A stretch of DNA of 64,000 nucleotides from an uncultured Polaribacter sp. (GCF_947500975.1 NZ_CANMUE010000001.1:310001-374000); one strand, 5' to 3'. Positions 26,389-34,197 are shown, counted from the stretch's first letter. Notes: a model not told the origin generated them from the letters alone. Program-made: numbers and translations.

Positions 26389-26874
26389 TTATAACAAAGA
26401 TTGTTGTGTTAATAAAACAAATGCCTCTTCTACATTATTATTTTCTTTCGCACTAGTAATTAAATCTATGGGTACTTCTAGGTTATTTTTTATTTCTTCA
26501 ATTTTCTCTACAGAAACCAAATCTTTTTTATTTCCAACAACTGTAAATTTTGAAAGTCCAGAAAGCTCTTTTACTGAGTTTAATTGACTTTTTAAATTCA
26601 AATAAGTTTCCTCCCTACTTAAATCAAAAACATACATAGCTGCGCTTGCTCCTAAAAAATATGATTTGGGTATTTTTTCATTCCCATCTACACCTGCAAC
26701 ATCCCAAATAAGTAATTTTACTTCTTGCCCCGTAAAACTTACAATTTTAGAACTAACACGCACACCAATTGTACTTATATAATCTTCAGAAAACTCGTTC
26801 AGAACAAATCTTTTTATTAATGAGGTTTTACCAACACCAAAGTTACCAACAAGTAAAACTTTTTTTGCTATCAT
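26389..26874 (-). CDS. Ras-like small GTPase
   Basis: A 161-residue single-domain GTPase of the Ras/Rab superfamily. All nucleotide motifs are present: P-loop GNFGVGKT (10-17), switch I Thr35 (STIGV), WDVAG (57-61), NKKD (115-118) and SAKE (141-144). Two positions stand out: the equivalent of Ras Gly12 is Phe12, and the residue after DxxG, Gln61 in Ras, is Val62. Both changes would be expected to slow intrinsic GTP hydrolysis. No lipidation motif is seen. Its ATG overlaps the stop of the upstream longin-like gene (TAATG), so the two are translationally coupled. Confidence 0.92.
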   Translation of the reverse strand: MIAKKVLLVGNFGVGKTSLIKRFVLNEFSEDYISTIGVRVSSKIVSFTGQEVKLLIWDVAGVDGNEKIPKSYFLGASAAMYVFDLSREETYLNLKSQLNSVKELSGLSKFTVVGNKKDLVSVEKIEEIKNNLEVPIDLITSAKENNNVEEAFVLLTQQSLL

Positions 26875-27692
26875 TAGGGGATTAAATCGGTTTTTATAAG
26901 TACTTCTTCAATTAATACATTTAACTTAATTTCGTCTTTTAAATAAGTTCTATCTCTTAAAATAACTTCAGCTAAGTTATTTAAATTTTCAGTTAATTCT
27001 TCTTTAAACTCTGTATTTACAACCCCTGAAGTTGCCGTTGCAATATAAATTGATTTAAAATTTTGAATAGATAATTGAAAGGTTTCAAATTTAATATCTT
27101 CTAAATCCTGACCTTCTTTAGAAAAAGCATCTTCAACAAAAGACTTAATAGCTGTTAACATGCCAGAAACCATATCTTTATCTGCAATATTACCTCTAGA
27201 ATAATTCCCAATTAATAGCCCTGAATTTTCTTCAATAACAAAAACTTCTTCAATAATAGGTTCAAAAACTTCCTGCAAAACATCATCAGCATCCGTTTTT
27301 TTACCTTTAAACAAACGTTTTATAATCTGTTTTACCGAAAATTTATCATGTATCGTTTTATTTATACTTTCCGTAAGTTTGGAAATTTCTGAAATAATAA
27401 ATTTCTTAACTAATTTACCCATAATTGGATAAAGTGCTTCTATTACTTCATCTTGAGAATTTCTAATTTGGGTTTTAATTGTTTCAGTAATAGTGCTTCC
27501 AAAATATTCTGGAAAATTATCTTTTAAATCTTCAATTTTATCATCAATAATAGGTGTAACTTTAGCGTTAAATTTTTCACGCTCTAAAATTTCTTCCTTT
27601 AGATCATTAAAATTTTCCCTATCATCCTTTAAAAGAAGTTCTCTTAGTACATCAAAACGATTGTCTTTATTATCTACAGCCGCTTTTCCCAT
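26874..27692 (-). CDS. GTPase-associated protein with longin/roadblock-like C-terminal domain
   Basis: A 272-residue soluble protein. Residues 1-128 are charged and helical, with a core EVIEALYPIMGKLVKKFI (82-99). Residues about 140-272 (EEVFVIEENSGLLIGNYS, then DKDMVSGMLTAIKSFVEDAF at 171-190) resemble the N-terminal part of large bacterial proteins annotated as OmpA cell-envelope proteins that occur beside small GTPases, and look longin- or roadblock-like. There is no OmpA domain and no signal peptide here. Roadblock proteins such as MglB act as GTPase regulators, so a regulatory role towards the co-translated GTPase is the natural inference. The start abuts the upstream stop (TAAATG). Confidence 0.75.
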   Translation of the reverse strand: MGKAAVDNKDNRFDVLRELLLKDDRENFNDLKEEILEREKFNAKVTPIIDDKIEDLKDNFPEYFGSTITETIKTQIRNSQDEVIEALYPIMGKLVKKFIISEISKLTESINKTIHDKFSVKQIIKRLFKGKKTDADDVLQEVFEPIIEEVFVIEENSGLLIGNYSRGNIADKDMVSGMLTAIKSFVEDAFSKEGQDLEDIKFETFQLSIQNFKSIYIATATSGVVNTEFKEELTENLNNLAEVILRDRTYLKDEIKLNVLIEEVLIKTDLIP

Positions 27693-28049
27693 TTATTCTT
27701 GCAACATCAATGCAATTTTCTCTAAAGCTTTTCCTAATTTTTTCCTATCAACCTTTTCATCATCTAAATCAGCCAATCTTTTATCTAAATCATCATTTAA
27801 ATCTTGAAATTTATGATCAATTAAACTTTCTAAATCAGCTAATTTGTTTTCGATATTTGTTACAGATTCTGATAAGTTTTTCCTAGATTCATCTTGTAAA
27901 GATTTAATTTTATCGTAAACATCAGCAAATTCAGTATCATATTGTTGAATATTTTCACCAAATATTAAATCTCTTACTGCTGCAATTCTGCTATCTACAA
28001 CTTGGCCATCTTTATTGGGGGTTGTATTCTGTTCTGATTTTTTTGACAT
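27693..28049 (-). CDS. Coiled-coil protein, first gene of the GTPase operon
   Basis: A 118-residue soluble protein. Residues 1-17 are polar and probably disordered; 18-50 contain the conserved-looking VDSRIAAVRDLIFGENIQQYD; residues about 50-100 are heptad-rich coiled coil (LSESVTNIENKLADLESLID). The family is unknown to me beyond its association with GTPase cassettes. It leads the operon 28049-24862 and is followed with no gap by the longin-like gene, so it is likely a structural partner. Confidence 0.7.
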   Translation of the reverse strand: MSKKSEQNTTPNKDGQVVDSRIAAVRDLIFGENIQQYDTEFADVYDKIKSLQDESRKNLSESVTNIENKLADLESLIDHKFQDLNDDLDKRLADLDDEKVDRKKLGKALEKIALMLQE

Positions 28050-28120
28050 GAATATAGTTTTAGTCAGTTATATTAACAATTATATGTTTACTTTTTAACT
28101 TAAAAAAGTAGGTATATAAA

Positions 28121-28128
28121 CAAATATA
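28121..28128 (-). promoter_or_regulatory. -7 promoter element of the GTPase operon
   Basis: On the minus strand this reads TATATTTG, an exact TAnnTTTG match. Transcription would begin near 28114, leaving a leader of about 65 bases before the coiled-coil gene. No TTG is found at -33. Confidence 0.45.
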
Positions 28129-28152
28129 CACTAAAAAATAAATTATAAAAAT

Positions 28153-28929
28153 CTAAACATAAATTTTTAAACCGTCAAAGGCTAAAAATACATTTTCTGG
28201 AAGTTGTTTAGATACTTCTGAATGGAAACCTAAATTATGGCTTATGTGAGTAAAATAAGTTTTTTTAGGTTTAATTTCTTGAACGAAATCTAGAGCTTCT
28301 TGTAAATTAAAATGAGTAGGATGCTTATCAATTCTTAGTGCATTTACAATTAAAACATCTAAATTATTTAACTTTTCTTTTTCTTTTTTAGAAACACTTT
28401 TGACATCTGTTAAGTAGGCAAAATTTTGAATTCTAAATGCAGTAATAGGTAATTTACCATGTAAAACTTCTACTGGTATTATTTTTAAATTTTCAATATA
28501 AAAAGGTTTTTTATCTATTATGTTTGGCAAAACACTTGGAGCACCTGGGTATCTATTTTCTTTATTAAAAATGTACTGAAACCTTTGCTCTAAACTATTT
28601 AAGGTTTGTTTATTTAAATAAATAGGCATTGCTCCAATTTGGTAACAATATGGTCTTAAATCATCCAGTCCGGCTGTATGATCTGCATGTTCGTGTGTAA
28701 ATAACACTCCATTTATTTGCTGCACTTTTTCTCGCAACATTTGTTGTCTAAAATCAGGCCCGCAATCTATAACATAGGTAAATTCATCCCAAGAAATTAA
28801 AATTGAAGAACGCAAACGCTTGTCTTTTTCATCATTTGATAAACAAACAGCATCATTGCTAGCTATCATAGGTATTCCTTGTGAAGTTCCTGTTCCTAAA
28901 AAAGTAATACTAAATTTCTTGTAATCCAT
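28153..28929 (-). CDS. MBL-fold metallo-hydrolase, PhnP/RNase Z-like
   Basis: A 258-residue metallo-beta-lactamase-fold hydrolase. The metal motif THEHADH has His79, His81, Asp83 and His84; the N-terminal LGTGTSQGIP strand and the later FLTDVKSVSK-like segment and final THISHNLG complete the metal site. The GTGTSxG opening is typical of the PhnP / phosphoribosyl cyclic phosphodiesterase branch. The physiological substrate is not evident; no phosphonate genes are nearby. The start lies only 5 bases after a good -7 element, so the message may be leaderless. Confidence 0.87.
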   Translation of the reverse strand: MDYKKFSITFLGTGTSQGIPMIASNDAVCLSNDEKDKRLRSSILISWDEFTYVIDCGPDFRQQMLREKVQQINGVLFTHEHADHTAGLDDLRPYCYQIGAMPIYLNKQTLNSLEQRFQYIFNKENRYPGAPSVLPNIIDKKPFYIENLKIIPVEVLHGKLPITAFRIQNFAYLTDVKSVSKKEKEKLNNLDVLIVNALRIDKHPTHFNLQEALDFVQEIKPKKTYFTHISHNLGFHSEVSKQLPENVFLAFDGLKIYV

Positions 28930-28934
28930 TTAAA

Positions 28935-28942
28935 CAAAAATA
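28935..28942 (-). promoter_or_regulatory. -7 promoter element of the MBL gene
   Basis: On the minus strand this reads TATTTTTG (TAnnTTTG). It ends 6 bases before the ATG at 28929, which places the expected transcription start on or next to the start codon. Confidence 0.45.
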
Positions 28943-28951
28943 AGATAAAAA

Positions 28952-28983
28952 TTGACTGATAGCACACTTATTTATTACATTTG
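28952..28983 (+). promoter_or_regulatory. Promoter of the 29007 gene
   Basis: TTG at 28952-28954, a 21-base spacer, then TACATTTG at 28976-28983. The predicted start is near 28989, giving a leader of about 18 bases. Together with the element at 28935 it forms a compact divergent promoter region. Confidence 0.5.
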
Positions 28984-29006
28984 TTTAGACAAAAACATAA
29001 CCATAT

Positions 29007-30455
29007 ATGGCAATTTCTTTAAAAGGAGATCAGGAAATAAGTAGTGTACCAACTACTAAAAGCAAAGCTTTAAGAATTAATTTAAACACAGATATCTATG
29101 GTACTTTTGCCGAAATTGGCGCGGGTCAAGAAACTGCTCGTAATTTTTTTAGATCTGGTGCTGCTTCTGGTACTATAGCTAAAGCAATGAGTGCTTATGA
29201 TAAAGATTTTTCTGACGCTATTTATGGAATTGAGGAAGACAAACGCTATGTAACTCAACCACGTTTACAAAGAATGTTACGTCATGAAATTGATTTAATT
29301 GAAGACCGTTTAAGCAGACAAAAACATCCAGATAAATTATTTTTTAGCTACGCAAACACAGTTACTACTATAGATTTTGCAAGAAAATTTAAAGGTCATG
29401 GCTGGGTAGGTATTCGTTTTCAGTTAGATCCTTTAGAAGACTATAATGAAATTATTTTACACTTGCGTTTTAAAGAAACAGATGCTCGTTTACAGCAAGA
29501 AACTTTAGGAATCTTAGGGGTAAATCTAATTTATGGTGCTTTTTACCTGAATGATAATCCAAAAGAATTAGTAAAATCTTTTTATGACAACTTAGGAAGC
29601 CATCAACTAGAAATAGATATGATTAACTTTTCTGGTCCACGTTTTATGTATGTAGACAATAGATTAATGAGTTTACAACTACTTAAAAACGGAATGACCA
29701 ATGCTGTTATGTTTGGCCCAGATGGAAACAACTTACTACCTGCACAAGTTCTTTACAAAAAAAATATTTTAGCTTTACGTGGAAGTTTTAGACCTGTTAC
29801 TAAAGTAAATATGGACATGTTTGAACAGTCTAAAAAAATGTTTTTAGCTGAAAGCAAAGTAGATGAAGCTAAAACACAAATTATTTTTGAAATAACTTTA
29901 AGTAATTTATCTGCCGAAGGCAAAATAAATGAAAGAGACTTTTTAGATAGGGCAGAATTATTGTGTTCTCTTGGACAAAATGTAATGATTACAAGTTTTC
30001 AACAATACTTTAAATTAGTTGAATACTTTAGCGAATTTACAAAAGAAAGAATGGCTTTAGCAATGGGGGTTTATAACCTTATTCAAATTTTTGATGAAAA
30101 ATATTATAGAGATTTAAGTGGTGGTATTTTAGAAGCTTTTGGTAAATTATTTTACAGAGATTTAAAAGTTTACATGTACCCTTATCACGATCAAGAATCT
30201 GATGAATATATTAACAGCGAAACACTAAAAGTGCACCCTAGAATGAAAGAACTTTACAAGCATTTTAAAAATAATGGGAAACTTTTAGATATTAAAGGAT
30301 TTGATAAAGACAGTTTAGATATCTTTTCTAGAAAAGTTTTAAAAATGATTAGGGATAATAAAGAAGGATGGGAAGAAATGTTGCCAGAAGGAATCGCAGA
30401 AACAATTAAACAGAAAAGGTTATTTGGTTATTCTAGATCAAGAGTAAGAAAATAA
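29007..30455 (+). CDS. Conserved Bacteroidota protein of unknown function
   Basis: A 482-residue soluble protein that I recognise as a strongly conserved flavobacterial family. The N-terminal part has LRINLNTDIYGTFAEIGAGQ and NFFRSGAASGTIAKAMSAYD; the middle has FKGHGWVGIRFQ and LGILGVNLIYGAFY. Homologues have, from memory, sometimes been named nicotinate-nucleotide adenylyltransferase, but I see neither the HxGH nor the SxxxxR motif of nucleotidyltransferases, so that name is not supported here. It is monocistronic with its own promoter. No function can be assigned. Confidence 0.75.
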   Translation: MAISLKGDQEISSVPTTKSKALRINLNTDIYGTFAEIGAGQETARNFFRSGAASGTIAKAMSAYDKDFSDAIYGIEEDKRYVTQPRLQRMLRHEIDLIEDRLSRQKHPDKLFFSYANTVTTIDFARKFKGHGWVGIRFQLDPLEDYNEIILHLRFKETDARLQQETLGILGVNLIYGAFYLNDNPKELVKSFYDNLGSHQLEIDMINFSGPRFMYVDNRLMSLQLLKNGMTNAVMFGPDGNNLLPAQVLYKKNILALRGSFRPVTKVNMDMFEQSKKMFLAESKVDEAKTQIIFEITLSNLSAEGKINERDFLDRAELLCSLGQNVMITSFQQYFKLVEYFSEFTKERMALAMGVYNLIQIFDEKYYRDLSGGILEAFGKLFYRDLKVYMYPYHDQESDEYINSETLKVHPRMKELYKHFKNNGKLLDIKGFDKDSLDIFSRKVLKMIRDNKEGWEEMLPEGIAETIKQKRLFGYSRSRVRK

Positions 30456-30477
30456 TTTTTAATCCCTTTTTAAATTA

Positions 30478-30503
30478 AACCTTTTACATATTTTTCTGTC
30501 TTA
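30478..30503 (+). promoter_or_regulatory. Putative ECF-type promoter of the sigma operon (autoregulation)
   Basis: AAC at 30478-30480 and TGTCTTA at 30497-30503 are separated by 16 bases, the same layout as the sites at 4713, 50407 and 54034, although the -35 lacks the leading GT and the -10 is TGTCTTA rather than CGTCTAA. ECF sigma factors commonly read their own promoter. The predicted transcript start is near 30511, close to the TTG start. Confidence 0.45.
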
Positions 30504-30517
30504 GAAAAAAAACTTAT

Positions 30518-31066
30518 TTGATTGAAGAAAGTACTTTAGTAGCAGAACTACAAAATACAAACACAAAAGAAAAAGCGTTTCGTGTATTGATTAACCAATA
30601 CAAAGAGCGTTTGTATTGGCATATTCGAAAAATTGTAATTTCTCATGATGATACAGATGATGTTTTACAAAATACTTTTATTAAAATATTTAAAAATATA
30701 GACAAATTTAACCAAGAAAGTAAATTGTATTCTTGGATGTATAGAATTGCAACAAATGAATCTATTACGTTTATAAACAAAAGAGCTAAAGAAAGAAATA
30801 TTGATATTTCAGAAATACATTCTCACTTAGTTTCCTCTTTAGAAAGTGATAGTTTTTTTTCTGGTGATGAAATTCAGCTAATTTTACAAAAAGCAATTGC
30901 TACATTACCAACAAAACAACAACTTGTTTTTAATATGAAGTATTTTGATGATTTAAAATATGATGAAATCTCAAAAATATTAGAAACATCAATTGGAGCA
31001 TTAAAATCATCTTACTTTCATGCAGTCAAGAAAATAGAAAAATATATAAAATCAAAAACAAATTAA
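30518..31066 (+). CDS. ECF-type RNA polymerase sigma factor
   Basis: A 182-residue sigma-70-family factor of the extracytoplasmic-function class. Region 2 spans about residues 20-90 (DDTDDVLQNTFIKIFKNID, then LYSWMYRIATNESITFINKR) and region 4 about 120-178 (LPTKQQLVFNMKYFDDLKYDEISKILETSIGALKSSYFHAVKKI). The start is TTG; no ATG lies in a sensible place. It is followed by a one-helix membrane protein and a CpxP-like periplasmic protein, a typical sigma, anti-sigma and sensor set. Four similar promoter sites in the window may be its targets. Confidence 0.93.
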   Translation: MIEESTLVAELQNTNTKEKAFRVLINQYKERLYWHIRKIVISHDDTDDVLQNTFIKIFKNIDKFNQESKLYSWMYRIATNESITFINKRAKERNIDISEIHSHLVSSLESDSFFSGDEIQLILQKAIATLPTKQQLVFNMKYFDDLKYDEISKILETSIGALKSSYFHAVKKIEKYIKSKTN

Positions 31067-31097
31067 ACCTTTTGTAAAAAAAGAGGTCTAAATAATA

Positions 31098-31637
31098 ATG
31101 GAGAACGAACTTAAAAGTAGTATTGATTATATCAATAAAAAAACCACCAAAGAAACTGGTTTTTCTATTCCTTCAAATTATTTAAATAATTTAGAAGATA
31201 CTATACTATTAAAAATCTCTGAAGAAAATTTAAGTAATAATTCTGGTTTTAAAACTCCACAAAATTATTTTGACACATTAGAACATGCTATTTTATCTAA
31301 AGTTATTACATCTAAAAAAGAACCGAAAGTAATTTCTTTTAAAGAGAGAGTTTTTAAAATAATTCCTTTTGCTGCCGCTGCTTCAATAGTACTATTTATT
31401 AGTTTAAACTCTTTTATTTTTAACACCAATGATAAATTAACATTTGATTCTTTAAATGATACAGATATTGAATATTGGTTAGAAAATAATAACATTAATA
31501 CAATGGATATATCTGAAATTATTGCAGTAGATATTCTAAAAGAAAATGATTTTTCTATGGCAAATATTTCTGATGAAAATATTGAAGAATATATTAATTC
31601 AATTGACGACATTATTATAATAGATGAGATTGATTAA
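31098..31637 (+). CDS. Probable anti-sigma factor, single membrane helix
   Basis: A 179-residue protein 31 bases after the ECF sigma gene. Residues 1-85 are cytoplasmic and contain two tandem motifs of the form GF-x-x-P-x-NY-x-x-x-LE-x-x-IL-x-KI (21-40 and 50-69). One membrane helix spans about 86-108. The remaining 70 residues are acidic and lie in the periplasm. It has no zinc anti-sigma motif. The position and topology indicate an anti-sigma factor that holds the sigma factor at the membrane; this is inferred, not family-proven. Confidence 0.72.
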   Translation: MENELKSSIDYINKKTTKETGFSIPSNYLNNLEDTILLKISEENLSNNSGFKTPQNYFDTLEHAILSKVITSKKEPKVISFKERVFKIIPFAAAASIVLFISLNSFIFNTNDKLTFDSLNDTDIEYWLENNNINTMDISEIIAVDILKENDFSMANISDENIEEYINSIDDIIIIDEID

Positions 31638-31649
31638 AAAACATTTATA

Positions 31650-32102
31650 ATGAAAACAAAAACAACACTTTTATTAATTTTATTTTTTTGTAGCACCTAT
31701 TTATTTGCACAAAGAAACAAAGAAAGCAGTAAAAAAATTATGGCCTTAAAAGTTTCTCACCTTACAGAAACTCTTAATTTAACAACTGAGGAAGCTCAAA
31801 AATTTTGGCCAATTTATAATGAACATGAATCTATTTCTAATAAATTTATTAGAAATAAATTTCTAGAAATTAAAAATGAAATTAAAAAGGCAGGTGACTT
31901 AGATAAGTTAAATGAAGAAAGAGCCGTTATTCTTTTTGAAAGAATTCAGTCTTTAGAAAAGCAAAAATTTGAAGAAAACCAAAAATATATTGCTAATCTA
32001 AAACAAATTTTACCCATAAAAAAAATATTAAAACTTAAGATAGCTGAAAGAGAATTTGGTAGAAAATTAATGAGAAAATATCGCCAAAAAAGAAAAGAAT
32101 AA
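31650..32102 (+). CDS. CpxP/Spy-like periplasmic sensor of the ECF system
   Basis: A 150-residue exported helical protein. The signal peptide is residues 1-20, ending at LFAQ. The motif TLNLTTEEAQKFWPIYNEHE (residues 40-59) is the LTxxQ-like signature of Spy/CpxP-type chaperone sensors, and the C-terminus is very basic. Flavobacterial members next to sigma genes are labelled sensor of ECF-type sigma factor. It lies 12 bases after the anti-sigma gene and ends at a hairpin terminator (32122-32145), closing the operon. Confidence 0.8.
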   Translation: MKTKTTLLLILFFCSTYLFAQRNKESSKKIMALKVSHLTETLNLTTEEAQKFWPIYNEHESISNKFIRNKFLEIKNEIKKAGDLDKLNEERAVILFERIQSLEKQKFEENQKYIANLKQILPIKKILKLKIAEREFGRKLMRKYRQKRKE

Positions 32103-32121
32103 AATATTGAGCATTAAAAAA

Positions 32122-32145
32122 GGAAGCTTTTAGCTTCCCTTTTTA
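32122..32145. terminator. Terminator of the ECF operon
   Basis: GGAAGC at 32122-32127 pairs with GCTTCC at 32133-32138 around a 5-base loop, with A-run before and T-run after. It can act in both directions and also borders the minus-strand stop at 32143. Confidence 0.75.
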
Positions 32146-32340
32146 GTTTATTAAACTACTCATTGAAGAGTATAATTCAGGTTTATTAGAGGTAAATTCT
32201 CTTAGCCAAATGGTTAATTCTTTAATCTCATAAGGCAATAATCTATTTAAAGCTTTTTCTAATTCTTTACAAAATAAATCAGAATTAAAGCTTACTTTTT
32301 TTAGTACAGTTTTAGTGTACTCAAACATTGCTCTAGCCAT
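32143..32340 (-). CDS. Small conserved soluble protein, unknown
   Basis: A 65-residue helical protein starting MARAMFEYTKTVLKKVSF and containing KELEKALNRLLPYEIKEL. I recognise this as a small family widely kept in Bacteroidota without a known function. It has a plausible -7 element at 32398-32405 (minus strand) and ends at the bidirectional terminator. Clean coding pattern and a convincing start support it as a real gene. Confidence 0.72.
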   Translation of the reverse strand: MARAMFEYTKTVLKKVSFNSDLFCKELEKALNRLLPYEIKELTIWLREFTSNKPELYSSMSSLIN

Positions 32341-32397
32341 TTATTAATAATTTATTATAACATTTAAACGTTAACTAAATCGTTTTAGTATATATAA

Positions 32398-32405
32398 CAA
32401 ATTTA
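32398..32405 (-). promoter_or_regulatory. -7 element for the 65-residue protein gene
   Basis: On the minus strand this reads TAAATTTG (TAnnTTTG), about 57 bases before the ATG at 32340. It lies right after the terminator of the upstream gene. Confidence 0.4.
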
Positions 32406-32406
32406 A

Positions 32407-32438
32407 TAAAAAAACCAACACCTGTTATTGATGTTGGT
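32407..32438 (-). terminator. Terminator of the 86-residue protein gene
   Basis: ACCAACA at 32432-32438 (minus-strand sense) pairs with TGTTGGT at 32414-32420 around an 11-base loop and runs into seven T on the minus strand, about 30 bases after the stop at 32470. Confidence 0.7.
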
Positions 32439-32469
32439 CTTAAAAAATTGTTTAATTTTTGTTAAAAAA

Positions 32470-32730
32470 TTATAACCCGTTAATTTTTTCAACTAAAGCT
32501 TTAGCTTTTGTTTCTAATTCTTGATTTAACGATTTAAAATGAGCTTTCTTATTCTCAACATTTTTAGTATTAATTTGAGCAATTAATCCATCAAAAGTAT
32601 TAATAGCTTCATCAATAATTTCATCTCCTTTTTTTTGCTCATTTTTTAAAACAGAGACATCAATTGCATATTCAATTACATCTCCTAAAACATAATTAAT
32701 ATCTTTTTTTAAGTTTTTTATACTTGCCAT
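32470..32730 (-). CDS. Small helical protein, unknown
   Basis: An 86-residue soluble, highly helical protein (MASIKNLKKDINYVLGDVIE at the start). It looks like a conserved flavobacterial orphan; no motif gives a function. A -7 element lies 24 bases upstream and an intrinsic terminator follows, so it is an independent transcription unit. Confidence 0.68.
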   Translation of the reverse strand: MASIKNLKKDINYVLGDVIEYAIDVSVLKNEQKKGDEIIDEAINTFDGLIAQINTKNVENKKAHFKSLNQELETKAKALVEKINGL

Positions 32731-32753
32731 AATTTATATTAAATTTATTACTG

Positions 32754-32761
32754 CAAAAGTA
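32754..32761 (-). promoter_or_regulatory. -7 element for the 86-residue protein gene
   Basis: On the minus strand this reads TACTTTTG, an exact TAnnTTTG match, 23 bases before the ATG at 32730. Confidence 0.45.
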
Positions 32762-32767
32762 ATCTTT

Positions 32768-33463
32768 TTATTGCAAAAAAGGTAACACTTGCTGGATATT
32801 TGATACTGTTGTATATTTTATTTTAGATTGATTTTCTTTTGATACTTCTTCATGAGCCCAAGTTGTATGAAAAGGGACATGAATTGCCTTAGCTCCTATT
32901 TTTATAAGAGGTAAAACATCAGACTTAAGAGAGTTTCCTATCATTAATAATTCTGATGGACGGATATCTAAATGTTTTACCAACTTTAGATAGTCATTTT
33001 CCTTTTTATCGCTCATCACTTCTATATGATGAAAATATTTAAGCAAACCTGATTTTTCTAATTTACGCTCTTGATCTAACAAATCGCCTTTTGTAGCAAC
33101 AATTAGTTTATATCTACCTTGTAAGGATTTTAGCACATCTTCTACTCCATCAATCAATTCTATTGACTTTTGCAACATTTCTTTACCAATGCTTAAAATT
33201 TGCTGGATTTTTTGTTGAGAAATTTGATAATTAGAAAGTTCTAACGCGCATTCAATCATTGATAAAACAAAACCTTTTACACCATAACCGTAAATTTCTA
33301 GATTTTTAATTTCTGTTTTAAAAAGCTCTTGGTCTATTTTATTTTTAGTTTCATAATCAGCAAGTAATTTTGCGAATTTATTTTCAGCATCTCTAAAATA
33401 GGTTTCATTTACCCATAAAGTATCATCTGCATCAAAGGCAATTACTTTGCACTTTTTATACAT
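32768..33463 (-). CDS. HAD-superfamily hydrolase
   Basis: A 231-residue HAD phosphatase with a helical cap. Motif I is FDADDTLW (nucleophile Asp11), motif II is VATKGD, motif III is the Lys in SDKKEND and motif IV is MIGNSLKSD. It overlaps the end of kdsB by 8 bases and is probably co-transcribed with kdsB and manA. It is longer than KdsC (about 170 residues, no cap), so it is not the usual KDO-8-phosphate phosphatase; the substrate is unknown. Confidence 0.85.
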   Translation of the reverse strand: MYKKCKVIAFDADDTLWVNETYFRDAENKFAKLLADYETKNKIDQELFKTEIKNLEIYGYGVKGFVLSMIECALELSNYQISQQKIQQILSIGKEMLQKSIELIDGVEDVLKSLQGRYKLIVATKGDLLDQERKLEKSGLLKYFHHIEVMSDKKENDYLKLVKHLDIRPSELLMIGNSLKSDVLPLIKIGAKAIHVPFHTTWAHEEVSKENQSKIKYTTVSNIQQVLPFLQ

Positions 33464-34193
33464 TACTATTCAACAATTTAATTGCTTTTTCTAAATCTTC
33501 AGGAGTATCAATCCCTACAGCTTCAATATCTGTTTCTACCATTTTAATTTTCTTACCAATTTCTTGATATCTAATAGCTTCAATTTTTTCTGCAGCTTCT
33601 AAAGGTGTAATTGGCGTGTGATAAAAATCGATTAAAGCTTGTTTTCTAAATGCATAAACTCCTTTATGTTTATAATACTTTACCTCAATTTCTTTGTCTC
33701 TATAAAAAGGAATTACACTTCTAGAAAAATAAATAGCCATGTTATTTACATCAGTAATAACCTTTACATTATTAGGGTTTTCAATATCTTCTTTATTGGT
33801 AATTTGTACTTTTAAAGACGCTAAATCCACTTCTTCATTAGTATCTTTTTTAAAAACATCTACTAATTTTGTGAGCGAAACTGTATCAATAAAAGGTTCA
33901 TCACCTTGAACATTAATAACAATATCAGCATCAATATTTTCTACGGCTTCAGCAATTCTATCAGAACCACATTCGTGTTCTTTTTTACTCATTATAGCCT
34001 TACCTCCTACATTTTCTATCACACTAAAAATTACATCAGAATCTGTAACAATATAAACATCGTCAAATAAATTGGTCTGCAAAGCTGCTTTATAAGTCCT
34101 TAAAATAACAGGCTCACCACCTAAATCTTTCATTAATTTACCTGGAAAACGCGATGCACTATAACGTGCAGGAATCATAGCAATTACCCTCAT
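33456..34193 (-). CDS. kdsB: 3-deoxy-manno-octulosonate cytidylyltransferase
   Basis: A 245-residue CMP-KDO synthetase that activates KDO for lipopolysaccharide inner-core assembly. The N-terminus [20 protein letters not shown] is the nucleotide-binding signature, and VNVQGDEPF contains the metal-binding Asp. The length is standard. It lies 4 bases downstream of manA and overlaps the HAD hydrolase gene, giving a manA-kdsB-HAD sugar operon. Confidence 0.95.
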   Translation of the reverse strand: MRVIAMIPARYSASRFPGKLMKDLGGEPVILRTYKAALQTNLFDDVYIVTDSDVIFSVIENVGGKAIMSKKEHECGSDRIAEAVENIDADIVINVQGDEPFIDTVSLTKLVDVFKKDTNEEVDLASLKVQITNKEDIENPNNVKVITDVNNMAIYFSRSVIPFYRDKEIEVKYYKHKGVYAFRKQALIDFYHTPITPLEAAEKIEAIRYQEIGKKIKMVETDIEAVGIDTPEDLEKAIKLLNSNV

Positions 34194-34197
34194 ATAT

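Noticed and set aside
26297..27807. Plus-strand open frames rich in Ser and Phe across the GTPase operon
   Set aside because: They lie opposite four genes with clear family motifs and show the Ser/Phe-rich bias typical of the complement of Lys/Glu-rich coding sequence.
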